The position numbers were made by a program, and so were the translations under genes. From NCBI GenBank assembly GCA_013330765.1, contig DUHU01000065.1, positions 1-12,854 on the forward strand: a stretch of 12,854 nt of DNA. The letters run 5' to 3'. Positions 1 to 6,575 of the stretch are shown one piece after another. This DNA comes from Candidatus Poseidoniaceae archaeon (lineage in GTDB: Archaea > Thermoplasmatota > Poseidoniia > Poseidoniales > Poseidoniaceae). How positions within the stretch are numbered: the stretch's first letter is position 1; every line of letters starts with the position of its first letter. A model generated the notes under the pieces. That model saw only the letters and a program-made list of their open reading frames with translations. It did not search any database and had not been told where the DNA came from.

Positions 1-3
1 GGC

Positions 4-1263
4 TCAAGCCAGCACGTGGTCGAGCACTTCGAGCACCACGCGGCCCATGACGCGAACGTTGTCTTCGGTCAGGTGCGGCTGCATCGACAGGTCGACCGCG
101 AATGCGATGTTCTCGACGGTCATGGGCAGGTCATCCCGGTGCGCATCGACGTAAGTCCACGATCGGTAATCGCGGGCGTTGCGGCGGATGCCGAAGATCT
201 GCATTGGCAGGCCTTCTTCCTTGGCGACGTCGAGGAAGGCCTCGGCCTGCGGCGTGGTCATGCCCACCAAGTGGAACTGCATGGTGTCGTGGAAGTTCCC
301 CGCCTTCGGGTGGGGCGACGGAACCTCGATGTTGGCGTGGTCGCCGATGATGGAGCGGAGCAAGGCGTGGTTGCGCACGTGGATCTCATGGATGACGGCC
401 AGCCTGGGAATCTGGGGGAGCAGCATGGCCGCGGTGACTTCGTGCATGCGCATGGAGTAACCTGGAATCTCGTTTTGGAGGCGATCCATGATCTCCGGAT
501 CGAGGCCGTGGTGCTTCTGCCAGAGTTTCTCGTAGGAACCTGCGTACAGCGCGGCCTTGGCGGCGTACTCGTCGTCGTTGGTCACGAAGATGCCGCCCTC
601 GCCGGCGCTCATCCCCTTGCTCGATTGGGTGGAGAAGCAGCCGATGTGTCCGAAGGTGCCGAGCGCACGCCCGTCCCACGAGGTGCAGTAAGCGTGGGCG
701 CAGTCTTCGATGAAGAAGAGGTCGTGCTTCTTCACGACCTCCATCACCGCGTCCATGTCGGGCACGTGGCCACGCATGTAGGACATCAGCAGGACCTTGG
801 CGCCGGATTCGGCCGCCTTGCGGTCGAGGTCTTCGGCGTCCATGCCCCACTCTCGGTTGGTTTCGACCAACACGGGTTCGGCACGGGCGTGGTGGATGAC
901 GCTGGGCACGGCGTGGAAGGTGAAGGCGTTGGTCAGGATCTTGTCGCCGGGTTCCACGCCGGCGATGTTGAGGGCGATGTACATCGCTGAGCCACAGGAG
1001 TTGGTGCCGATGACGTGCTTCATGCCCATGTAGTCAGCGAAGGTCTTCTCGAAGCGTGCCGTGAGGGAGTCTTCCTTGGTCGGCGGTTGGTAGCGGTACA
1101 TCACGCCGCGCCGCATGGCGTCACTCGCCATGGCGATGCCTTCCTCGGGAACGGGCTTGAACGCCTTGTTGTTGAAGTCAATGATGCGCTCTCCGCCTTC
1201 GACGACGAGGCGACGTCGTTCGTTGGTCATCATGATTGATGGGACCCGCGTGGGGGTCTTCAA
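4..1263 (-). CDS. DegT/DnrJ/EryC1/StrS-family PLP-dependent aminotransferase
   Basis: This is a 419-residue fold-type I aminotransferase of the sugar-aminotransferase family, whose members usually transfer an amino group to a nucleotide-linked keto-sugar; the substrate here cannot be read. Seen: TNSCGSAMYIAL at about 88-99 (cofactor phosphate region), IEDCAHA at 185-191 with the pyridine-binding Asp187, and SSKGMSAGEGG at 214-224 with the likely Schiff-base Lys216. The GEGG signature is classic, although STQSSKG departs from the common SFH-type wording. Length fits the family (370-430). The start is TTG at 1263, chosen because AGGAGGT lies just upstream at 1267-1273; the first ATGs (1233 and 1230) have no such site. 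It is third in an operon behind the bolA-like and glutaredoxin genes, 43 bases after the glutaredoxin stop. With the nearby flippase and glycosyltransferase it may serve surface-glycan synthesis (inference). Family assignment is strong, substrate unknown. Confidence 0.9.
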   Translation of the reverse strand: MKTPTRVPSIMMTNERRRLVVEGGERIIDFNNKAFKPVPEEGIAMASDAMRRGVMYRYQPPTKEDSLTARFEKTFADYMGMKHVIGTNSCGSAMYIALNIAGVEPGDKILTNAFTFHAVPSVIHHARAEPVLVETNREWGMDAEDLDRKAAESGAKVLLMSYMRGHVPDMDAVMEVVKKHDLFFIEDCAHAYCTSWDGRALGTFGHIGCFSTQSSKGMSAGEGGIFVTNDDEYAAKAALYAGSYEKLWQKHHGLDPEIMDRLQNEIPGYSMRMHEVTAAMLLPQIPRLAVIHEIHVRNHALLRSIIGDHANIEVPSPHPKAGNFHDTMQFHLVGMTTPQAEAFLDVAKEEGLPMQIFGIRRNARDYRSWTYVDAHRDDLPMTVENIAFAVDLSMQPHLTEDNVRVMGRVVLEVLDHVLA

Positions 1264-1266
1264 TCA

Positions 1267-1273
1267 ACCTCCT
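1267..1273 (-). promoter_or_regulatory. Strong Shine-Dalgarno site deciding a TTG start
   Basis: Read on the minus strand this is AGGAGGT, four bases (counted from AGGAGG) before the TTG at 1263-1261. It is among the best matches to the 16S anti-Shine-Dalgarno in the window and favours the TTG over the ATG pair about 30 bases further in. The spacing is short, so the start remains slightly uncertain. Confidence 0.6.
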
Positions 1274-1311
1274 GAACTGAAAGAAAGCAGTCCTAACGTT
1301 GAACGTTCAGG
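1271..1311 (-). promoter_or_regulatory. Possible hairpin linking the glutaredoxin stop to the aminotransferase ribosome site
   Basis: On the minus-strand transcript CCUGAAC (1311-1305) can pair perfectly with GUUCAGG (1277-1271) across a 27-base loop. The 5' arm covers the UGA of the glutaredoxin gene; the 3' arm takes up the first three bases of the aminotransferase AGGAGGT. Ribosomes finishing the glutaredoxin would open the stem, so translational coupling is possible. The 5' arm also lies next to a perfect 10-base palindrome, TGAACGTTCA (1300-1309). Seven base pairs with a long loop is modest, so this is only a candidate. Confidence 0.3.
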
Positions 1312-1639
1312 CTTGACGGCCTTCATCGAACATCTCGCGAAGGCTGCCGTCGTTGAGCATCTCGAGCACGATGTCCGATCCGCCAATGAGCTCACCGTGA
1401 ACGAAAATTTGCGGCATCGTCGGGAAGTCAGACCAGCCGCAGACGGAGGGAATGGCCCGCCGGTCGCTGAGGATGTTGACCGAGGCGAAGGGTTCGCCAA
1501 AGGCCTGCAGGGCTTGAGCAGCCCGGTTCGAAAAGCCACATTGCGGTGCACCTGGCTCGCCTTTCATGAAGAGCACAAGGGCGTGCTCGTCCACGATGGC
1601 TTGCAGTTCGTCGGGGGTCCAATTGAATTCGTCGTTCAT
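1307..1639 (-). CDS. Monothiol glutaredoxin, CGFS type (Grx4/GrxD family)
   Basis: This 110-residue protein has the CGFS active site (active Cys34 from this start), preceded by a KGEPGAPQ segment matching the usual KGtpxxPxC pattern. MPQIFVHGELIGGSDI follows, giving the cis-Pro TxPQ-like element and the GGSD glutathione-binding turn. CGFS glutaredoxins are not general disulfide reductases; they bind a [2Fe-2S] cluster with glutathione or a related thiol and deliver it, often as a heterodimer with a BolA protein. The gene directly upstream is BolA-like, which fits that partnership. Two ATGs are possible. The first (1648) gives an ATGA overlap with the bolA-like stop but sits one base after AAGGAGG (1656-1650). 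The second (1639) is ten bases after it and is preferred. Family call is firm. Confidence 0.93.
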   Translation of the reverse strand: MNDEFNWTPDELQAIVDEHALVLFMKGEPGAPQCGFSNRAAQALQAFGEPFASVNILSDRRAIPSVCGWSDFPTMPQIFVHGELIGGSDIVLEMLNDGSLREMFDEGRQA

Positions 1640-1644
1640 GCCGT

Positions 1645-1965
1645 TCATTCCTCCTTGGGGGGTCGTCGCCTGATGTGGATGCCGGTGCCGCCGGCGTGCG
1701 GATGGAAGACCGTGTCACCGGCCGTTTCCGCTTGTGCGGGGGTCATGCACTTCAGGTCGAGGGCGTGAACCACGTTGGCCGCAATGTGGGGCTTGAAGTG
1801 GTTCAAAATCAGTTTCTGGCGCTGCAAGGGCCGCATGCCTTCGAAGGAGGGCGAGATGACCCGCACGTGGAAGTGGTCGCCGGTGTTGTTCAGGTCCACG
1901 CATTCGACCGTGGCGTCCGGGATGAGGGTGCGCACCTCGTCTTCCACCCACGACGTCTCGACCAT
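1645..1965 (-). CDS. BolA-family protein (BolA2/IbaG type)
   Basis: This 106-residue protein carries the BolA fold signatures: GDHFHVRV at 29-36, FEGM at 41-44, QRQKLIL around 48-54, and VHALDLKCMTP at 66-76 with the invariant His67 that can serve as a cluster ligand. The pattern is closer to E. coli IbaG and eukaryotic BolA2 than to classical BolA. BolA proteins bind CGFS glutaredoxins and help insert or sense [2Fe-2S] clusters, and the next gene is such a glutaredoxin. The last 26 residues, containing His88, His90 and His97 and a basic RRR run, extend past the usual end of the domain. The ATG at 1965 has only a weak GGAAG upstream. This is the first gene of the minus-strand operon and is divergent from the flippase. 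Confidence 0.9.
   Translation of the reverse strand: MVETSWVEDEVRTLIPDATVECVDLNNTGDHFHVRVISPSFEGMRPLQRQKLILNHFKPHIAANVVHALDLKCMTPAQAETAGDTVFHPHAGGTGIHIRRRPPKEE
1650..1656 (-). promoter_or_regulatory. Shine-Dalgarno site inside the bolA-like 3' end
   Basis: Read on the minus strand this is AAGGAGG, within the last Lys-Glu-Glu codons of the bolA-like gene. It is one base from the first glutaredoxin ATG and ten bases from the second. The geometry favours the second ATG and indicates coupled translation of the two genes. Confidence 0.6.
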
Positions 1966-2003
1966 GACTTCCGGTCATCGCGGACGGTCTTCAATCTGCG
2001 CAT

Positions 2004-2039
2004 GGGTGTGGGTGCATTCATGGCGTGACTCCCACACCC
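2004..2039. promoter_or_regulatory. Inverted repeat in the bolA/flippase divergent gap
   Basis: GGGTGTGGG (2004-2012) and CCCACACCC (2031-2039) form a perfect nine-base inverted repeat with an 18-base spacer, in the 82-base gap between the divergent bolA-like gene (ATG 1965) and the flippase (ATG 2048). It could be an operator for a dimeric regulator or a hairpin in a leader. No clear TATA box is visible in this GC-rich gap. Confidence 0.35.
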
Positions 2040-2047
2040 TCCAAACC

Positions 2048-3481
2048 ATGTCGGAGTCGGCCGGGCGTCCCCTTGACGCCCGCCGAGATGCCGCTTGGCT
2101 TTCGACCGCTGAACTCAGCGCCATCGGGCTTGCGCTTGTCGGGCAAGTCCTCCTGACCTCCGCCTTGGCGGAGACCGTTTACGGCCGCTGGATCCTGCTT
2201 CTTGACATCTTCATTGCCGCTTTCCTGGTGCTCGACTTGGGGTTGCCAACCCTGCTGGCTCGGGACGGGCCGATGCAACCCTCCTCGCTTCGACCTGCGG
2301 TGTGGCGCGTTTGGGGCATGCAGGCAACCGTCGCTGTCCCCGTGGCCCTTGTGGCTGGAATGGCGGTGCTGCAACGTCACCCCGATGTACCTGAATTGGT
2401 GGCTGCAGCCGCTGCGGTGTCCTTGCTGCATCTGGCCACATACGCCCCTCGAGCAGCCTTGCGTGCCGCGGGCGAGGCGAGGCTCGAAGCATGGTCGAAG
2501 GTTGTCGAACGCTCGGTGATGACCGGCGGATACGCCCTGCTCATGGCCAACGGCGAGACTGCCGTGTTCCCTTATGCCATGGTGCTGATCACCGGTGCCA
2601 CAGCCGGATTGCTGTGTTCGGCCTTCCTTCTTCATCGGACCCTTGGGCCGTCTCAAACCGATCTTTCCGACCTTGGACCTGCATGGTCCATGTCGTGGCG
2701 CCCGCTCGTTCTTGCCGGAGCGCCTTTCGCCCTCACGGCCGCGGTGCTTCCCTACGTTTCGAGGATCGAAAAATTCCTTCTGGCCGAGGTCCACGGCTAC
2801 GATGCTGTGGCGGTATTTCACGTCGCCCAAATGGCGTGGGCCGCAGGCTTGGTTGTACCTGCTGCCGTCCGTTCTGCCTTGATTCCAGCCCTCGGCGCGG
2901 TGCGTTCCTCAAGCACCGCCATGTCGGCCACCATGCGTGAGGCTGAGGCGTGGATCGCACCTTTGGTGCCCATGGGCTTGTTTGCAGGAGCATGTACCGT
3001 TCCACCCTTGTTCTCGCTTGTGTTCCCCGCCTCCTACACCAGTGGCGTGCTTGGCGCGGACGCAGGACATCTGTTTCTCATCCTCTTGCCCGGGTGGGGG
3101 CTGGCGATGATGGCCACACCCTCCCTCGCTGGCATTCAAGCCGGCATGAACCCTTGGCGCTATGCAGGTCATGCAGCGACTGGGCTTTGTTTCGCGGTGG
3201 TTGCCGGAGCCCTGCTCGTGCCGGCCAACGGACCAATTGGTGCCGCTTGGGCCGCGCTCTCGGTCTGTACCGTGCTGGCTTTGTTGGCCCTCGTCCTTCG
3301 TCCTTCATGGCGTGATTTTCATGTTCAAGCATGGACCATCGCAACGCTGGGTTGCCTTCTTGTTCCGTGGCTTTGGACCCACGCTTGGGGAGCCTCCTTG
3401 GCCGTTGCAGCCACCCTGACAGGACTTGCCGTCCCTGCAGCACGCCGTGCTACGGCGGTTCAGGGCGATTCAGAGGGCTGA
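2048..3481 (+). CDS. MOP-superfamily polysaccharide flippase (Wzx/RfbX-like membrane protein)
   Basis: This 477-residue, strongly hydrophobic protein has roughly 12-14 membrane helices, for example VLLTSALAETVYGRWILLL near the N-terminus, then LVLDLGLPTLLAR and a run of helices through the C-terminal ARRATAV tail. Helix spacing, the short charged loops and the GLPTLLAR segment after an early helix fit flippases that move lipid-linked oligosaccharides across the cytoplasmic membrane; helix 7 lies near LPYVSRIEKFLLAE. No exact substrate can be inferred. The ATG at 2048 is chosen because the open frame upstream only mirrors the bolA-like gene; there is no Shine-Dalgarno site, so the message may be leaderless. 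The 3' end overlaps the convergent membrane protein gene by 22 bases. The glycosyltransferase at 4365-5444 and aminotransferase at 4-1263 are plausible partners in glycan assembly. A related MATE-type transporter is the main alternative. Confidence 0.78.
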   Translation: MSESAGRPLDARRDAAWLSTAELSAIGLALVGQVLLTSALAETVYGRWILLLDIFIAAFLVLDLGLPTLLARDGPMQPSSLRPAVWRVWGMQATVAVPVALVAGMAVLQRHPDVPELVAAAAAVSLLHLATYAPRAALRAAGEARLEAWSKVVERSVMTGGYALLMANGETAVFPYAMVLITGATAGLLCSAFLLHRTLGPSQTDLSDLGPAWSMSWRPLVLAGAPFALTAAVLPYVSRIEKFLLAEVHGYDAVAVFHVAQMAWAAGLVVPAAVRSALIPALGAVRSSSTAMSATMREAEAWIAPLVPMGLFAGACTVPPLFSLVFPASYTSGVLGADAGHLFLILLPGWGLAMMATPSLAGIQAGMNPWRYAGHAATGLCFAVVAGALLVPANGPIGAAWAALSVCTVLALLALVLRPSWRDFHVQAWTIATLGCLLVPWLWTHAWGASLAVAATLTGLAVPAARRATAVQGDSEG

Positions 3482-4317
3482 TCCCAAGGTGTGGTTTCCT
3501 GAACGTCTCCCGCCAAAGGAGCCTCGGCCTCGACAGGAACCGGCTCGGCCGTGCTGAGCGGTGGTTGCACCTGCGCCATGCCAGCTTGGACAGGCGCCAT
3601 GGATTGAGCTTGGTTTGGCATGGCCATGCTGCCAAGCGTCGAAGGCATCACGGTCGCCTGACCGTAGGCTTGCGCAGGTTGCGGCGCTGGGCCCCCGCTG
3701 CTGACCAAGCCTGCAATCAGAAGGATGAGTCCCAACGGAAGTCCGCAGCACGCCGCTGCTCCCGTGGCCAAGCCACCGCCAATCAGGCCTCCAAGGCTGC
3801 CCATGAGGACTTCAAGCACGGGGTCGACGTACATCACGTGGACGCCAGATGTGGCGTTGAACGTGTAATCGCCGTCGGAGCACGATGGGCCGCCAGTCAA
3901 CACCGAACATGCTGACCCGATCCGCGTCATGCCTTGGTCGACGTTGTTGTCTTCACCCGGTTCCGGCATGCTGCATTCTCGAACGAAGAATTCCTCACCG
4001 GCGGACGAATCGTCACGGGACATGCTGACATTATTTCCTTCGTCGAAGAAGGCCTCGCACGCATCGCCCTCTCCGTTCTCGTCAAGGTCTTTCATCGGCG
4101 TGTCGAGGTAAAACCAGAATCCTAACTCGCCTTGGCCGTCGGAATCAGCGTACGTGATGGTGCCGCTGGTTGCGTTTTCGTAGTTCCAAGCATCCTCCAA
4201 TTCTTCCAAGTCTTCGAGGGATTGGGCGCCACTCGACGTGATGGCTCCGCCCACGACAACCCCGAGCAAACTCAGGACGAGGATGATGCCGCCGGTGATG
4301 GTCAAGCCTTTGTTCAT
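3460..4317 (-). CDS. Uncharacterised two-helix membrane protein with an external Cys-containing domain and Pro/Gln-rich tail
   Basis: I do not recognise this 285-residue protein. Seen in order: a membrane helix at about 7-27 (ITGGIILVLSLLGVVVGG); an acidic region of about 145 residues with Cys87, Cys115, Cys137 and Cys146 and sequons at Asn49, Asn97 and Asn154; a short segment YTFNATSGVHVMYVDP; a Gly-rich second helix at about 173-207 containing a Cys-Cys pair; and a tail of some 75 residues rich in Pro, Gln, Ala and Met ending near WDQPSESP. The likely topology puts the acidic domain outside, where four Cys could form two disulfides, and the tail inside (inference). The ATG at 4317 lacks a ribosome site, but a TATA-like box sits about 27 bases upstream, so the transcript may be leaderless. 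It overlaps the flippase end by 22 bases. Confidence 0.8.
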   Translation of the reverse strand: MNKGLTITGGIILVLSLLGVVVGGAITSSGAQSLEDLEELEDAWNYENATSGTITYADSDGQGELGFWFYLDTPMKDLDENGEGDACEAFFDEGNNVSMSRDDSSAGEEFFVRECSMPEPGEDNNVDQGMTRIGSACSVLTGGPSCSDGDYTFNATSGVHVMYVDPVLEVLMGSLGGLIGGGLATGAAACCGLPLGLILLIAGLVSSGGPAPQPAQAYGQATVMPSTLGSMAMPNQAQSMAPVQAGMAQVQPPLSTAEPVPVEAEAPLAGDVQETTPWDQPSESP

Positions 4318-4340
4318 GAACCATCATGCCGGGGTCGCAG

Positions 4341-4347
4341 CATAAAG
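4341..4347 (-). promoter_or_regulatory. TATA-like box for the unknown membrane protein
   Basis: Read on the minus strand this is GCTTTATG, an AT-rich patch in otherwise GC-rich DNA, centred about 27 bases before the ATG at 4317. That is the spacing expected for an archaeal TATA box driving a leaderless message. It lies in the 47-base gap after the glycosyltransferase stop, so the membrane protein probably has its own promoter. Confidence 0.45.
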
Positions 4348-4364
4348 CCGCCGCCGTCCCGACT

Positions 4365-5444
4365 TCAGAAGGTGCCAAGCACGTGCTCCCAAGCCGCCTC
4401 GGCCGCAGGCCTCAGGGACGGTTCAGGCAGAGCGAAGTCAAGCCCGGTCCAATCCATCTCCAACACGCGTTCACAGGCATCGGCGAGGGCGCCAGGGGTA
4501 CGCTCGGCAGCGATGCAGGCTTCTGGCAACCAACTCGACAAGTCACCGACATCGACGGCGGCCACCGGTGTGCCGCAGGCGATGGATTCCTTGGCCACCA
4601 ACGGTCCGGCTTCCCGGGAGGACGTGATCAGGGTCAGCGAGGCCACCATCATCCTGTCCCATACAATGGGTCGGGGCTGTTGGCGAAGCGTCGTCATCCC
4701 GACAATCCAACCACGGGTCTCAAGTTCCCGACCCGTTTCCAGGGCCAAGTAGTGCTCTTTTTCCGGCCGACGAGGGTCGGATGGAAAGAGCACGTCGAGT
4801 CGGTCCCTCCTCCAACGTCCCTTCCAAGACGTGACCGGTTGACGCCAATCTTCCTCGACCGGGACGTGGCAAGGGATGACCGAGCTGGCCTTGAGTTCCA
4901 ATCCTCTGAGCATGGCGCGTTGTTGTTCGGCAACCAGGACCACGTGGTCCATTTTGGTCAGCATGTTCCTGAGTCGAGGCCCTACGTCTCGATGCTCAAG
5001 CCCCACGTCGAGGTCCCAACCGTGCAGGACGCCGACGCATGGTACCTTCCATCCCTTGGAGAGGGTCAGGGCCAGTGCACCGACGGGCCAAAGGGCGTGC
5101 ACGACCACGGCTTCCGGCGACCAACCGGCCAGCCAGTTTTGAACCGCTTTGGCTCGTTTTTGGATGCTTGACGAGGTCAGCCACGAGGAGGCTTGATTGG
5201 ACAAACCCCAGTACCTCGGGACGAACACCTCGGCTCCGTCGAAGGTGTGGCGGGCCGGTGCTTTGGCCACACCAGAAAGGGTTGACCTCCGGTTTTCTTG
5301 GTACTGGAGCATGCGTGGAAGCGGGTTCACGACACGCACGTCGTGACCAGCGTCTCGAAGGAGGCGGACGTGATCGGCCACGAAGGTCCCACGAGCGACG
5401 TTGGTGGGAAGCGGATGCATCCCGCTCATCACGAGGATTCGCAT
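4365..5444 (-). CDS. GT4-family glycosyltransferase
   Basis: This protein of about 359 residues has a two-domain GT-B retaining glycosyltransferase layout. The N-terminal part begins with a Rossmann strand (RILVMSGMHPLP), and GTFVADHVRLLRDAGHDVRVV matches the acceptor-side opening of GT4 enzymes. VLHGWDLD (about 141-148) resembles the HGxD/HGYD element. The C-terminal part has FPSDPRRPEKEHYLALE (222-238), an equivalent of the RxxK donor-phosphate region. It also has the E-x7-E motif, EAGPLVAKE (Glu280 to Glu288, numbering from the first ATG), followed by CGTPVAAVDVGDL. Such enzymes add a sugar from a nucleotide donor to lipid-linked or protein-linked glycans. Two ATGs lie at 5450 and 5444; the GAGG at 5455-5452 is one base from the first and seven from the second, so the second is preferred. 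It follows the epimerase in the same operon. Confidence 0.88.
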   Translation of the reverse strand: MRILVMSGMHPLPTNVARGTFVADHVRLLRDAGHDVRVVNPLPRMLQYQENRRSTLSGVAKAPARHTFDGAEVFVPRYWGLSNQASSWLTSSSIQKRAKAVQNWLAGWSPEAVVVHALWPVGALALTLSKGWKVPCVGVLHGWDLDVGLEHRDVGPRLRNMLTKMDHVVLVAEQQRAMLRGLELKASSVIPCHVPVEEDWRQPVTSWKGRWRRDRLDVLFPSDPRRPEKEHYLALETGRELETRGWIVGMTTLRQQPRPIVWDRMMVASLTLITSSREAGPLVAKESIACGTPVAAVDVGDLSSWLPEACIAAERTPGALADACERVLEMDWTGLDFALPEPSLRPAAEAAWEHVLGTF

Positions 5445-5453
5445 GCGCATCCC

Positions 5454-6137
5454 TCAGCTTCCGAGGGCCACGTTGAGGTCAGCCAAGTTCTCTGCAACGC
5501 TTGCACGGTCGTTGAAAAGACCGGAGCCCACCACGGCGTTGGTCACGCCCCAACTGCGCAACTCCGCGATGTTGTGCGCTTTGACGCCACCGTCGATTTG
5601 CAGTTGGACGGAGCGACCTCCACGGGACTGTTGTTGCGCGATGGCTTCCGCCAAACGACGGACCTTTGCCTCCACGCCAGGGATGAACGATTGCCCACCA
5701 AACCCGGGATTGACGCTCATCACCAGCACGAGGTCCACGTCCTCGAGCACTTCGAGCGCGACCTCCACCGGCGTGGCGGGATTGAGGACGATCCCCACTC
5801 CTGCCCCGGCATCACGGATGGCGTGGAGCAGTCGGTGCAGGTGCGTGACGGCTTCGACATGCACGCTGAGGTGATCGCACCCCGCGTCCACGTAATCTTG
5901 GAAACAGGTTTCGGCATTGCTGACCATCAAGTGAGCATCAAAGGTGGGGCCGTCGCCGAGCGCAGCACGAAGGCTGCGAATGACGGGCGGACCGAAGGTC
6001 AAGTTCGGCACAAAGTTCCCGTCCATGATGTCGAGGTGCAACCAGTCCAAGCCGGCGTCGACCGCTTCTTGGCATGAGGTGGCCAAATCGGCCAAGTCCG
6101 CCGTGAGCACCGAGGGTGCAATGACCACGCCCGCCAT
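5454..6137 (-). CDS. rpe: Ribulose-phosphate 3-epimerase
   Basis: This 227-residue TIM barrel interconverts D-ribulose 5-phosphate and D-xylulose 5-phosphate in the non-oxidative pentose phosphate route. All signature elements are present, numbering from Met at 6137: IAPSVLTADLADL at 6-18; HLDIMDGNFVPN at 34-45 with metal/catalytic His34 and Asp36; HLMV with His69; MSVNPGFGGQ at 140-149 (phosphate loop); and QIDGGV at 180-185 with catalytic Asp182. The frame is open upstream to a TTG at 6188, but the extra 17 residues are not family-like, and starting at Met 6137 gives the usual length and N-terminus. There is no strong Shine-Dalgarno site. The stop is three bases from the first glycosyltransferase ATG, so the two genes are probably one operon. 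The operon is divergent from thioredoxin. Confidence 0.95.
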   Translation of the reverse strand: MAGVVIAPSVLTADLADLATSCQEAVDAGLDWLHLDIMDGNFVPNLTFGPPVIRSLRAALGDGPTFDAHLMVSNAETCFQDYVDAGCDHLSVHVEAVTHLHRLLHAIRDAGAGVGIVLNPATPVEVALEVLEDVDLVLVMSVNPGFGGQSFIPGVEAKVRRLAEAIAQQQSRGGRSVQLQIDGGVKAHNIAELRSWGVTNAVVGSGLFNDRASVAENLADLNVALGS

Positions 6138-6163
6138 GTTTGCCCGGGGTGACCGACCCACAT

Positions 6164-6175
6164 GAGCGTTCGCTC
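6164..6175. promoter_or_regulatory. Small palindrome in the epimerase/thioredoxin divergent gap
   Basis: GAGCG-TT-CGCTC lies in the 94-base gap (6138-6231) between the epimerase and thioredoxin starts. A second pair, CCTCGG (6179-6184) and CCGAGG (6208-6213), follows. Either might be an operator, but both are short and GC-rich and could be chance. No convincing TATA box is visible in this gap. Confidence 0.2.
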
Positions 6176-6231
6176 CATCCTCGGACAAAGCCTCATAGGA
6201 CCCTTGCCCGAGGGTGGCTTAGGCGAGCAGA

Positions 6232-6573
6232 ATGGGACAGGTCATTTCCATCTCCGACAATCAATACGAACAGACGGTCGGCCAAGGATGGGTTTTGGTG
6301 GACTTTTGGGCGCCTTGGTGCGGCCCATGCAAGGCGCTTGGCCCCGTGCTTGAACAAGTGGCTGGGGAGCGCGAAATCACGGTCGCCAAGGTCAACACTG
6401 ACACCGATTCGATGCATGCTGCACGCCTTGGTGTGCGTGGCATTCCTGCCATGTACCTCTACAAGGACGGCGAACTCATGGGCAACCAAACCGGGGCCCT
6501 TCCCAAGGCGAAGGTTCTGGCATGGATCGACGGCGCAATGTCCGACGCCTTTGGCGAAGGCGCGGATTTCTGA
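6232..6573 (+). CDS. Thioredoxin
   Basis: This 113-residue single-domain thioredoxin has the classic redox-active WCGPC at 29-33 within VLVDFWAPWCGPCK. The buried Asp24 before FWA, the cis-Pro72 in RGIPAMYLYKDGE and a final amphipathic helix (KAKVLAWIDGAM) are also present. It reduces protein disulfides in the cytoplasm and is recycled by a thioredoxin reductase that is not in this window. There is no signal peptide. The ATG at 6232 matches the domain start; the bases just before it (GGCGAGCAGA) offer only a weak ribosome site. The gene is divergent from the epimerase, and its stop is two bases from the end of the convergent STAND regulator gene. Confidence 0.95.
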   Translation: MGQVISISDNQYEQTVGQGWVLVDFWAPWCGPCKALGPVLEQVAGEREITVAKVNTDTDSMHAARLGVRGIPAMYLYKDGELMGNQTGALPKAKVLAWIDGAMSDAFGEGADF

Positions 6574-6575
6574 GT

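Noticed and set aside
16..990. 324-residue plus-strand open frame
   Set aside because: It is the mirror of the aminotransferase; His/Val-rich composition and no family signature.
1775..2047. Plus-strand extension of the flippase frame upstream of 2048
   Set aside because: It is antisense to the bolA-like gene and reads as non-membrane, Trp/Ser/Arg-rich sequence; the natural start is the ATG at 2048.
2018..2830. 270-residue minus-strand open frame inside the flippase region
   Set aside because: It is Gly/His/Arg-rich shadow of membrane-helix codons with no domain pattern.
5298..6077. 259-residue plus-strand open frame
   Set aside because: It lies opposite the epimerase and glycosyltransferase, both with clear catalytic motifs.
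6138..6188. Extended epimerase start at TTG 6188
   Set aside because: The 17 added residues are not part of the family and the ATG at 6137 gives the normal N-terminus and length.
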